Source: Sutterella sp. UBA4713 (GTDB lineage Bacteria > Pseudomonadota > Gammaproteobacteria > Burkholderiales > Burkholderiaceae_F). From it: a DNA stretch of 5,634 nucleotides. The stretch spans positions 12,580 through 18,213 of the forward strand of contig DHJT01000049.1 of the NCBI GenBank assembly GCA_002404465.1, read 5' to 3'. Below are positions 1 to 5,634 of the stretch, one piece after another (positions within the stretch are counted from its first letter, which is position 1; each line of letters starts with the position of its first letter). The translations under genes were made by a program, and so were the position numbers. The notes beneath the pieces were generated by a model. The model ran no database searches. It was given only the letters and a program-made list of their open reading frames with translations, and had not been told where the DNA came from.

Positions 1-759
1 TTATTCGGCCCGGAGGAGCCGAGGTGTTCGGCCCCTTCTCAAGACGAAAGAAAGTCGGCTTTTACGCTCTTGCCGGACATTCCCTACACCTTAAAACGGA
101 TGCGACGGCGCTCTGTGGGACTTCGTATCGGACCGATGGGACTGGAAGTCTTAGCGCCCTGGTATGTGAGTCAAACGGAAATCAATCGCATTGTGGCGCA
201 AAAACGTCGATGGATCGAACGCAAACTCGCCGAACGCGCTCAGTGGCGTGAACGAGAAGGTGTCGGTGCGATGCGTTTTGAGGACGGGGGTCTGATCCCT
301 TATCGCGGCTCGCGCATTCGCATTGCGGTTTGCGGTGCGCCCAAAACGACATTTTTGGCCGATCAAGCCACTTTGAGCCTTGCTTTGCCGCCGACGGCCG
401 AGACAACGCGTATTCGTGAGACGACACTGGCCTGGCTCGTCAATCAGGCACAGTGTGTTATCGGCGAGCGCCTTTCTTACTTCGAGAACAAAACAGGACT
501 TGTTCCGCGCACCTGGCGCTTATCGAACACGCGCGGCCGTTGGGGAAGTTGCTCGTCAAGCGGGTCGATTCGCCTTTGTTGGCGTCTGATTTTCTTTTCC
601 GATGACGTCATCGATTACGTCGTTGTGCATGAACTCACACATTTAAAACACATGGATCACTCCGTGCGGTTTTGGCAGGCCCTGCAGGCGATTCTTCCCG
701 ATTACGTGCGTGCACGGGAAAAATTACTCGGAGTTCCGGCAGGAGAATTGGAATTCTGA
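1..759 (+). CDS. YgjP-like (DUF45) zinc metallopeptidase-family protein, 5' partial
   Basis: This is a predicted metal-dependent hydrolase of the YgjP/DUF45 family (COG1451), often labelled M48 or SprT-type metallopeptidase. The true cellular substrate is not settled for the family. The frame is open from the first base and the visible part is 252 residues. Numbering from the first codon, the zinc site HELTH is at residues 210-214 with a likely third ligand His220 (HMDHS context, followed by the family's FW). The conserved WGSC is at 181-184, and the family's N-terminal RRRSVGLRI and WIERKL stretches are also present. A TTG at base 70 could serve as a start, but no good ribosome binding site precedes it. 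The upstream codons (LFGPEEP...) resemble the N-terminal extension seen in betaproteobacterial homologues, so the real start is probably outside the window. No signal peptide is visible, so it is likely cytoplasmic. It ends with TGA, 158 bases before mraZ, and is probably not functionally tied to the division cluster. Family assignment is firm; activity is not demonstrated by sequence. Confidence 0.88.
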   Translation, partial: LFGPEEPRCSAPSQDERKSAFTLLPDIPYTLKRMRRRSVGLRIGPMGLEVLAPWYVSQTEINRIVAQKRRWIERKLAERAQWREREGVGAMRFEDGGLIPYRGSRIRIAVCGAPKTTFLADQATLSLALPPTAETTRIRETTLAWLVNQAQCVIGERLSYFENKTGLVPRTWRLSNTRGRWGSCSSSGSIRLCWRLIFFSDDVIDYVVVHELTHLKHMDHSVRFWQALQAILPDYVRAREKLLGVPAGELEF

Positions 760-790
760 TGCTAAATCTGAAACAAATCCTCTGATTTAT

Positions 791-806
791 AAGAAGGAAT
801 ATTCTT
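791..806 (+). terminator. Weak AT-rich inverted repeat, possible terminator of the upstream gene
   Basis: AAGAA at 791-795 can pair with TTCTT at 802-806 around a six-base loop, and the RNA would continue with GTTT. The centre also contains the perfect palindrome GAATATTC at 797-804. The stem is short and poor in GC, so as an intrinsic terminator it would be weak. It lies 31 bases after the metallopeptidase stop codon, the right place for one. It may equally be chance in an AT-rich spacer. Confidence 0.2.
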
Positions 807-808
807 GT

Positions 809-836
809 TTGCCGGATTCGCCGACCTAGGCAGAAT
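809..836 (+). promoter_or_regulatory. Candidate sigma-70 promoter for the mraZ operon (Pmra-like)
   Basis: TTGCCG at 809-814 (-35, four of six consensus bases) is followed by a 16-base spacer and CAGAAT at 831-836 (-10, four of six). Transcription would start near base 843, just upstream of the GTGGG repeats, so MraZ bound there could block initiation or early elongation. A competing -10 is TATAAG at 788-793 (five of six), but it has no recognisable -35. The position is plausible; the exact boxes are inferred. Confidence 0.35.
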
Positions 837-857
837 GTGGTAGAGTTCGGTAAAAAA

Positions 858-872
858 GTGGGAAAAAGTGGG
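858..872 (+). promoter_or_regulatory. MraZ operator: GTGGG direct repeats at 10-base period
   Basis: Two exact copies of GTGGG lie at 858-862 and 868-872, separated by five A residues. The TGGG cores start exactly 10 bases apart. In E. coli and other bacteria MraZ is known to bind TGGG-type direct repeats with this one-helical-turn period upstream of its own gene. Here the repeats begin 60 bases before the mraZ start codon and just downstream of the candidate promoter. A degenerate TGGT at 838-841 and TCGG at 847-850 might be decayed further copies, but their spacing is irregular. Autoregulation is inferred from the match and the adjacent mraZ gene. Confidence 0.75.
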
Positions 873-904
873 TTTTTCTCGCGCCATTTACCTTCAATTC
901 GCAC

Positions 905-910
905 AGAGGA
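905..910 (+). promoter_or_regulatory. Ribosome binding site that sets the mraZ start
   Basis: AGAGGA sits seven bases before the GTG at 918. It is the only good Shine-Dalgarno match near the candidate mraZ starts, and it places the first residues (FQGTS...) exactly where MraZ proteins normally begin. It therefore favours 918 over the in-frame GTG at 837. Confidence 0.7.
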
Positions 911-917
911 ATCGGTC

Positions 918-1337
918 GTGTTCCAAGGAACATCGTTACTGACGCTTGATTCTCGCGGCCGCATCGGGATACCCGCGCGGCATCGCGAGGCGTTCAAGAT
1001 CTCCGACGTGACGCTTACGCGTCACCCCGACGGCTGTGTGCTTTTGTACCCGAGAGATGTTTGGGAAGAAAAGAAGGCGGCGCTGACGGCCCTGCCGTAC
1101 TCGGCGCGCGTTTTTCAGCGAATCGTTTTAGGCAGTGCCGTGGACCTGCAGATTGACGGCGTCGGCCGTATTTTGATCCCGAGTGAACTAAGGACTCTTT
1201 GCTCTCTGAGTCGCAAAGTAGCGCTTGTGGGCTTGGGTGATCATTTGGAAATCTGGGACAGCTCACGGCTTTTGGAGCAAGAGCGAAGCGGGTTGGAAAA
1301 AGGGTTCGGCGAGGCGGCCGAAAGTTTTAAGTTTTAG
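918..1337 (+). CDS. mraZ: MraZ, transcriptional regulator of the dcw operon
   Basis: MraZ is a DNA-binding protein of the AbrB/SpoVT-like swapped-hairpin fold that assembles into rings and represses the division and cell wall operon it heads. The protein is 139 residues, close to the usual 140-150. It has the two tandem MraZ half-domains, each with the signature DxxxR: D11-R15 in LDSRGRIGIP, and D80-R84 in IDGVGRILIP. The C-terminus is a charged helix-rich tail. The start is GTG at 918, chosen because the following FQGTSLLTLDSRGR aligns with the canonical MFRG...LDSKGR beginning and because AGAGGA lies seven bases upstream. The frame stays open back to a GTG at 837, but that extension would run through the operator repeats and does not resemble MraZ. 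It is first in the cluster, eight bases before rsmH, and probably regulates itself through the GTGGG repeats at 858-872. Confidence 0.95.
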   Translation: MFQGTSLLTLDSRGRIGIPARHREAFKISDVTLTRHPDGCVLLYPRDVWEEKKAALTALPYSARVFQRIVLGSAVDLQIDGVGRILIPSELRTLCSLSRKVALVGLGDHLEIWDSSRLLEQERSGLEKGFGEAAESFKF

Positions 1338-1345
1338 GGGCGCAC

Positions 1346-2326
1346 ATGAGCGTTGTCAGCGACTCAAAAAGCCCGCTTACCCACGTGCCCGTGTTAGCGC
1401 GTGATGTTCCCGAGGTGCTAATCGGCAATCGGGACGGCGTTTATGTCGACGCGACATTCGGCCGAGGCGGTCACACGCGCCTTGTTTTAAAGCATTTGGG
1501 CAGAAAGGCGCGTCTTTTTGCTTTTGATCGCGACCGACAAGCGGTTGCCTCTGCCGTATCCTTGATTGATTCCCGGTTTACGATGATTGCCTCGGCTTTT
1601 TCGAATATGAAAGAGAAGTTAGCCGGGTTCGGGATTGAAAAGGTCGACGGTATCCTGATGGATTTGGGAATCAGTAGTCCTCAGATTGACGATCCGGCGC
1701 GAGGATTTTCATTTCGAGCCGACGGCCCTTTGGACATGCGCATGGATCAGACCTGCGGGCCGACTGCATCGACCTGGCTTTTTACGGCCGGACAAGAGCG
1801 TATCCAAACCGTTTTGCGCGAGTACGGCGAGGAACGGTACGCCAAGGCCATTGCCCGAGCCATTGTCAAAGAGCAGGAAAACGGGCCGATTCTATCAACT
1901 GCTACTTTGGCGCACCTTGTGGAAAAGACAATCCCGAGAAGCTTGCGAGACGGCTCCCAGCACCCGGCCACACGCACATTTCAAGCCATTCGCATTGCCG
2001 TAAACGATGAGTTCGGTGAACTTCGACGTGCTTTAAATGCTGCAGGAAGCTTGCTTAATCCGGGCGGACGTTTGGTTGTGATTGCCTTTCATTCGCTTGA
2101 AGACCGGATCGTCAAGCGTTTTTTTGCATCCGGAGCGCATCCGCAGGTCGATTCGCGTCTTGTGCTTCCGGAAAGTCAGATGCCGCGTCCTTTGTGGGAA
2201 GACTGCAAGCGGATTTTGCCCGATCGCGAGGAAATACAAACGAATGCACGCGCTCGGAGTGCCGTCTTACGTGTTGCAACGCGCACGCAAGAGCCCTGGC
2301 GAGAAGGAGAGGGCGATGCGCTTTAG
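1346..2326 (+). CDS. rsmH: RsmH, 16S rRNA (cytosine(1402)-N4)-methyltransferase
   Basis: RsmH (formerly MraW) uses S-adenosylmethionine to methylate N4 of C1402 in the decoding centre of 16S rRNA, acting on the 30S subunit in the cytoplasm. The protein is 326 residues, slightly longer than E. coli RsmH (313). Visible family motifs in order are HVPVL at 13-17, the SAM-binding VDATFGRGGH at 34-43, acidic D61 after the second strand, DLGISSPQ at 106-113, RGFSF at 119-123 with LDMRM at 129-133, VNDEFGEL at 219-226, and HSLEDRIVK at 249-257. The C-terminus ends with the usual RARSAVLRVA stretch plus a short tail. The ATG at 1346 follows AGGGG at 1336-1340, which overlaps the mraZ stop codon, so translation is likely coupled. 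Its last 11 bases overlap ftsL. All key motifs are intact and nothing suggests loss of function. Confidence 0.97.
   Translation: MSVVSDSKSPLTHVPVLARDVPEVLIGNRDGVYVDATFGRGGHTRLVLKHLGRKARLFAFDRDRQAVASAVSLIDSRFTMIASAFSNMKEKLAGFGIEKVDGILMDLGISSPQIDDPARGFSFRADGPLDMRMDQTCGPTASTWLFTAGQERIQTVLREYGEERYAKAIARAIVKEQENGPILSTATLAHLVEKTIPRSLRDGSQHPATRTFQAIRIAVNDEFGELRRALNAAGSLLNPGGRLVVIAFHSLEDRIVKRFFASGAHPQVDSRLVLPESQMPRPLWEDCKRILPDREEIQTNARARSAVLRVATRTQEPWREGEGDAL
2304..2309 (+). promoter_or_regulatory. Ribosome binding site that sets the ftsL start
   Basis: AAGGAG, a near-perfect Shine-Dalgarno sequence lying inside the end of rsmH, is six bases before the ATG at 2316. It fixes the ftsL start, since the ftsL frame is open much further upstream within rsmH (back to an ATG at 2082). 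Confidence 0.75.
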
Positions 2327-2651
2327 CTTGACGCAAATCTCCGATCGTGTTTTGACGGGTGTCACACTTGTCAGCGGTGTCGTTCTTCTCATTAGCTGCT
2401 TTGAGCTTGTGCGGATGCAATACGAAGTACGCATGCTCACGGCTGAAAAAGAACGGGCCGAGCGTGTCCGTCATGCTCTTTTAGATGAAGCCAGTCAACT
2501 GGCGCTGGACCTATCGAAGGCAGCGCTCCCTAAGTATGTGATTGAAAGAGCCGGCGCTCTCGGTTACGTCAATGCCGATGTGACCAATACAATCATGATT
2601 CAGGTTCCGGCTTCTCGCCTCGGACATATCCGCCTTGAGGTGCGCAAATGA
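2316..2651 (+). CDS. ftsL: FtsL, cell division protein (bitopic membrane component of the divisome)
   Basis: FtsL is a small inner-membrane protein that forms the FtsQLB subcomplex and helps activate septal peptidoglycan synthesis by FtsW and FtsI. The protein is 111 residues, near the E. coli length of 121. A short cytoplasmic N-terminus (about residues 1-11) precedes one membrane segment at about 12-32. A charged, heptad-like region follows at about 34-72 (MQYEVRMLTAEKERAERVRH onward), as expected for the periplasmic coiled coil that pairs with FtsB. The C-terminal part contains the GALGYVNAD and IMIQVPASR segments. FtsL sequences are poorly conserved, so the call rests on size, topology and position between rsmH and ftsI. 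The start overlaps rsmH by 11 bases and has the strong AAGGAG site. The stop overlaps ftsI in an ATGA, a sign of translational coupling and matched output of the two partner proteins. Confidence 0.9.
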   Translation: MRFSLTQISDRVLTGVTLVSGVVLLISCFELVRMQYEVRMLTAEKERAERVRHALLDEASQLALDLSKAALPKYVIERAGALGYVNADVTNTIMIQVPASRLGHIRLEVRK

Positions 2652-4480
2652 AAGCCGTGAATTTGACATGGATCTGGCACAAACTGCGCGCCAAAGCCTT
2701 GGCCGTTTTGCGTGCCGACAGTGCCCCGCGACGCAATGAGAGCACCGGTATTGACTCGATGCTCGGAGTTCAGATTTCGCCCAAACGCAGTCGGCAATTG
2801 TTTTGTCTGATGACGGTCGTGTTCGGGATCGTGATGTGCCGAGCGGCGTATCTGCAGTGCGGTATTCAGACGGAATTCTTGCAAAAGAAAGGTGAAGAGC
2901 GCTATGCGCGCACGATCTCCGTGCCGGCGCAACGCGGTCGCATCCTTGACCGAAACGGCATTGTGCTTGCAAGTTCCATCCCGGCTAAAAGCATCTGGGC
3001 GATTCCGTCCGAAACGCTCGCTTGCGAGAAGACACAGTTGGAAAAACTCGCATCGCTTCTTGAAATGCCGACGCAGACTTTGCTCGGAAAACTCACAAGT
3101 AAAAAAGACAGTACTTTCGTGTACCTGGCTCGAAAGATTGATCTGGATACGGCACAAAAAATTTCCGAACTACGCATTCCGGGTATCTATGATGAAGAGG
3201 AGGCCAAGCGCAACTATCCGGACGGCGAGGTCTCTGCGCATGTGGTCGGCTACACCGATACCGATAACCATGGGAGAGAAGGAGTCGAACTCGCATGTGA
3301 TGAGATTCTTTCCGGACAAAAGGGTATGCGCTATGTGATTCGTGATCGATTAGGACAGCGCATTGATAGCGCTTGGCTTAAAGAAGCCACCCGTGGCCGC
3401 GACGTCGTGCTTTCGATCGATTCGCGTTTGCAATACATCGCGTATAAGGCCGTGCGTCGCGCAGTGGAAGATGCACGTGCCAAGGCAGGCGCCGTTGTTG
3501 TTGCCGACGTGCACACAGGCGAAATTCTCGCGATGAATAACTGGCCGACGTACGACCCGAATCAAAGAAAGGATTTGCGTATCGAAAACGTCCGTAATCG
3601 GGTTTTAACGGATATGTTTGAGCCCGGCAGTACGATGAAGCCGTTTGCCATCGCCAAGGCTTTGGACTTAGGAATCGTCCGTCCCGATACGCTCGTTGAA
3701 ACAGGCCCGGGCGTCTTAAATATCGGCGATCGGAGCATTTCCGATACGCACAATTACGGGATGCTTACCGTCAGTCAGATTGTCTCGAAGTCTTCCAATA
3801 TCGGCACGTGTAAGATTGCTCTTGAAATCAACAGCGAAGACTTGTGGGCGACGTACGATGCTTTAGGGTTCGGCAAAGCGCCGAATGTGCAATTTCCGGG
3901 CGCTATTCGCGGAAAACTGCGGCGCGGTAATTTGTGGCGCCCCGTGGAAAAAGCCACCATTTCGTACGGTTACGGAATCTCCGTCTCGCTTATGCAACTG
4001 GTAAGGGCCTATACGGCCTTGGCGCGCAACGGAGACGTCATTGATTTGACCTTTAAAAAGAGTCCGCGAGAGGCCGTCGGTCAGCAGGTTTTCCGCCCTG
4101 AGGTGGCCCGCCAGATGCGCGCCATGATGAGCAATACGGTTTTGCAGGGCGGCACGGCACAGCGCGTCAATGTTCAGGGCTACACGGTAGCTGGCAAGAC
4201 CGGGACGGCCAATAAGCTCCGCGACGGAAAATATGTCGATAAGCTCGCGGTCGGAAGTTTTGTCGGGATGGCCCCGGCAAGTCATCCGCGTTTGATTGTG
4301 GCCGTGATGATCGATGAGCCGACGCGCGGAAGTTATTTCGGAGGCACGGTTGCGGCGCCCGTTTTTAACGAAGTGATGGCCGGAGCGTTACGCCTGATTG
4401 GGGTCAATCCCGATGCGCCAGATTATGTAGCGGGTCCCGGCATCGCCATTCGGGGAATTCGTCATGAAGGAAGTCTTTAA
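2648..4480 (+). CDS. ftsI: FtsI (PBP3), septal peptidoglycan D,D-transpeptidase
   Basis: FtsI is the class B penicillin-binding protein that cross-links peptidoglycan at the septum together with the glycosyltransferase FtsW. It is anchored in the inner membrane with its catalytic domain in the periplasm, and is the target of beta-lactams such as aztreonam. The protein is 610 residues (E. coli 588). An unusually long basic cytoplasmic tail of about 50 residues precedes the membrane segment at about 51-69. Next come the dimerisation/pedestal domain, opening with RGRILDRNG at 96-104, and the transpeptidase domain. Catalytic motifs are all present: STMK with nucleophile S328 and K331, SSN at 382-384, and KTGT at 517-520. 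The start ATG forms an ATGA overlap with ftsL, with TGAGG at 2636-2640 seven bases upstream. An in-frame ATG at 2759 would give a conventional short tail but has a poor ribosome site. The last 17 bases overlap murE. The function call is firm. Confidence 0.97.
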   Translation: MKAVNLTWIWHKLRAKALAVLRADSAPRRNESTGIDSMLGVQISPKRSRQLFCLMTVVFGIVMCRAAYLQCGIQTEFLQKKGEERYARTISVPAQRGRILDRNGIVLASSIPAKSIWAIPSETLACEKTQLEKLASLLEMPTQTLLGKLTSKKDSTFVYLARKIDLDTAQKISELRIPGIYDEEEAKRNYPDGEVSAHVVGYTDTDNHGREGVELACDEILSGQKGMRYVIRDRLGQRIDSAWLKEATRGRDVVLSIDSRLQYIAYKAVRRAVEDARAKAGAVVVADVHTGEILAMNNWPTYDPNQRKDLRIENVRNRVLTDMFEPGSTMKPFAIAKALDLGIVRPDTLVETGPGVLNIGDRSISDTHNYGMLTVSQIVSKSSNIGTCKIALEINSEDLWATYDALGFGKAPNVQFPGAIRGKLRRGNLWRPVEKATISYGYGISVSLMQLVRAYTALARNGDVIDLTFKKSPREAVGQQVFRPEVARQMRAMMSNTVLQGGTAQRVNVQGYTVAGKTGTANKLRDGKYVDKLAVGSFVGMAPASHPRLIVAVMIDEPTRGSYFGGTVAAPVFNEVMAGALRLIGVNPDAPDYVAGPGIAIRGIRHEGSL

Positions 4481-5634
4481 AGAACGCTCTGCCGTGGTCA
4501 AGTGGCTGCGGGAAAGATGCCGAGCCGGTGCTCATTTGCGGATTGATTCGCGCGATGTCGTCGCGGGTGACGTTTTTGTTGCATTAAAGGGCTCGAAAAC
4601 CGACGGGATCAAGTTTGTTCCCGTAGCGGCAGCGCGCGGTGCCCGTGCGGTTTTAACCGAGGAACGTAGCGAAGCTCTTGCACCGAGTGCCGTCGAAATC
4701 TTGTCGGTAAAGAACTTACCGCAGTATCTCGGTCAGATTGCCTCGGATTTTTATGAAAATCCTTCCGAATCTCTTTACGGAATCGGGGTGACGGGAACCA
4801 ATGGGAAAACGAGCATCAGTCACTGGTGTGCGGCTCTTTTAACGCACTTGGCGATGCCGTGCGCAGCCGTCGGTACCATCGGAACGTTTTTTTCAGGAGC
4901 CTCCTTTAAGGCGCCGGCACTGACAACACCCGATGCCGTCAGCACGCAGGGATTGCTATACGACTTGAAAGCTGCGGGGGCGAAAGCGTTTGCGATTGAA
5001 GCCAGTTCCATCGGCCTTGTTCAGGGGCGTCTTTCAGGTGTTGCTTTCAAGACGGCGGTCTTTACTAATTTAACGCGTGATCATTTGGATTACCACAAGA
5101 CCTTTGAGGCATACGGCAGAGCGAAGGCGCTTCTTTTCAAATGGCCTGGTCTAAAAAATGCCGTTATCAATGTCGATGACGCCTTCGGCAGGACGCTCGC
5201 TTGCCAAACGAGCAAAAGGTCCGTGACGACGGTCGGCTACTCGGTTGAAGGAATGACGCCGGAAAAGGAATTGACGCATCTTCCGATCAGGCCCCTTGTG
5301 GCACGCCGAGTACGTGCCGGTGAGTCGGGTATGTGTTTTGATGTCCTTTGGGAGGGAAAAACGTACGAACTCAATGCTCGGGTCTTGGGGCTGTTTAACG
5401 TTTATAACCTGCTCGCTGTCGCTGCAGTGGCCTTGACGGCCGGTTTTGCACCCGAGGCGGTTTTCGAACACTTGGCCCGGTTGCGTCCCCCGGCCGGACG
5501 CTTGCAAGTTTTTACGCGTCCCGGTATGCCTCTTGCCGTCGTCGATTATTGCCACACGCCCGATGCCATCGAGAAGGCATTGGCGGCGTTGCGTCCGACT
5601 GCCCTGGAGCGGGCGGGACGATTGTGGATTGTGT
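4464..5634 (+). CDS. murE: MurE, UDP-N-acetylmuramoyl-tripeptide synthetase, 3' partial
   Basis: MurE is the cytoplasmic ATP-dependent ligase that adds the third stem-peptide residue (meso-diaminopimelate in most Gram-negatives) to UDP-MurNAc-L-Ala-D-Glu. About 390 codons are visible of a usual ~490-500. The N-terminal substrate domain has DSRDVVAGDVFVAL near residues 28-41. The central ATPase domain has the P-loop GTNGKTS at 111-117, TTPD at 154-157, EASSIGL (betaproteobacteria-like, where E. coli has EVSSHAL), TNLTRDHLDYH ending at 211, and K221 in AYGRAKALLF, the lysine carbamylated in the family. GLFNVYNLLA marks the domain end. The third domain begins with PPAGRLQ and DYCHTPD at 361-367, where the family normally has DYAHTPD. 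The frame has no stop to the window end. The DNPR motif that separates diaminopimelate from lysine enzymes lies beyond the edge, so the substrate is inferred. The ATG at 4464 overlaps ftsI by 17 bases and has GGGGA upstream. Confidence 0.95.
   Translation, partial: MKEVFKERSAVVKWLRERCRAGAHLRIDSRDVVAGDVFVALKGSKTDGIKFVPVAAARGARAVLTEERSEALAPSAVEILSVKNLPQYLGQIASDFYENPSESLYGIGVTGTNGKTSISHWCAALLTHLAMPCAAVGTIGTFFSGASFKAPALTTPDAVSTQGLLYDLKAAGAKAFAIEASSIGLVQGRLSGVAFKTAVFTNLTRDHLDYHKTFEAYGRAKALLFKWPGLKNAVINVDDAFGRTLACQTSKRSVTTVGYSVEGMTPEKELTHLPIRPLVARRVRAGESGMCFDVLWEGKTYELNARVLGLFNVYNLLAVAAVALTAGFAPEAVFEHLARLRPPAGRLQVFTRPGMPLAVVDYCHTPDAIEKALAALRPTALERAGRLWIV

Noticed and set aside
24..251. 75-codon open frame on the + strand at the window start
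   Set aside because: It overlaps the well-supported YgjP-like reading frame throughout, shows no family resemblance, and has no good ribosome site.
771..810. Distant inverted repeat AAACAA (771-776) / TTGTTT (805-810)
   Set aside because: Six AT-rich base pairs across a 28-base gap are expected by chance in such a spacer; it is not convincing as a regulatory stem.
838..850. TGGT (838-841) and TCGG (847-850) as extra MraZ half-sites
   Set aside because: Core matches are imperfect and spacing to the clear repeats is 9 and 12 bases, not 10; mentioned only as possible decayed copies.
2082..2315. Upstream extension of the ftsL frame inside rsmH
   Set aside because: It lies wholly over conserved rsmH codons, and the strong AAGGAG at 2304-2309 plus normal FtsL length point to the start at 2316.
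2511..3157. Long antisense open frames opposite ftsL and ftsI (153 and 185 codons)
   Set aside because: They mirror conserved coding sequence, show no recognisable domain, are Cys/Arg/Ser-rich in the manner of shadow frames, and lack plausible start signals.
3863..4285. 140-codon antisense open frame opposite the FtsI transpeptidase domain
   Set aside because: It is a by-product of codon bias on the opposite strand; no motif or ribosome site supports it.
5151..5555. 134-codon antisense open frame opposite murE
   Set aside because: The + strand here encodes unmistakable MurE motifs, and the antisense product resembles nothing known.
1..5634. Search for an undescribed defence, mobile or biosynthetic system
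   Set aside because: Every gene belongs to a well-known family, the order is the standard dcw order, and no repeats, insertion-sequence ends, tRNA genes or compositional breaks are apparent by eye.

Overview
The window carries the start of a division and cell wall (dcw) cluster from a Gram-negative bacterium, preceded by an unrelated metallopeptidase gene. All genes are on the + strand. The order is YgjP-like metallopeptidase (5' end outside the window), a 158-base intergenic gap, then mraZ, rsmH, ftsL, ftsI and murE (3' end outside the window). This gene order, with a three-domain-free short FtsL, a class B PBP FtsI and MurE next to it, is typical of Proteobacteria. Some details suggest a betaproteobacterium of the Burkholderiales type: the EASSIGL stretch in MurE and the N-terminal extension with LFGPEEP in the YgjP-like protein. 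The moderate GC content, rather than the very high GC of many Burkholderiales, would fit a host-associated lineage such as Sutterellaceae. That family-level guess is inference from memory of family sequences and is not proven here.

Region by region: bases 1-759 encode a zinc-dependent YgjP/DUF45 protein with an HELTH site. Bases 760-917 are the only real intergenic stretch. They hold an AT-rich weak inverted repeat, a candidate sigma-70 promoter, and a pair of GTGGG direct repeats at 10-base period that match the known MraZ operator pattern. Bases 918-1337 are mraZ, with a GTG start set by a good Shine-Dalgarno sequence. Bases 1346-2326 are rsmH, 2316-2651 ftsL, 2648-4480 ftsI, and 4464-5634 the first ~390 codons of murE.

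From mraZ onward the genes are separated by 8 bases or overlap (11, 4 and 17 bases), which points to one polycistronic, translationally coupled transcript. MraZ is the likely repressor of its own operon through the GTGGG repeats. RsmH methylates 16S rRNA, FtsL and FtsI are parts of the septal peptidoglycan synthase complex at the inner membrane, and MurE makes a cytoplasmic peptidoglycan precursor that eventually feeds FtsI. I see no mobile element, CRISPR array, RNA gene or novel multi-gene system. The points worth a second look are the clean MraZ box, the start-site corrections, the long cytoplasmic tail of FtsI, and a Cys in place of the usual Ala in a conserved MurE motif.
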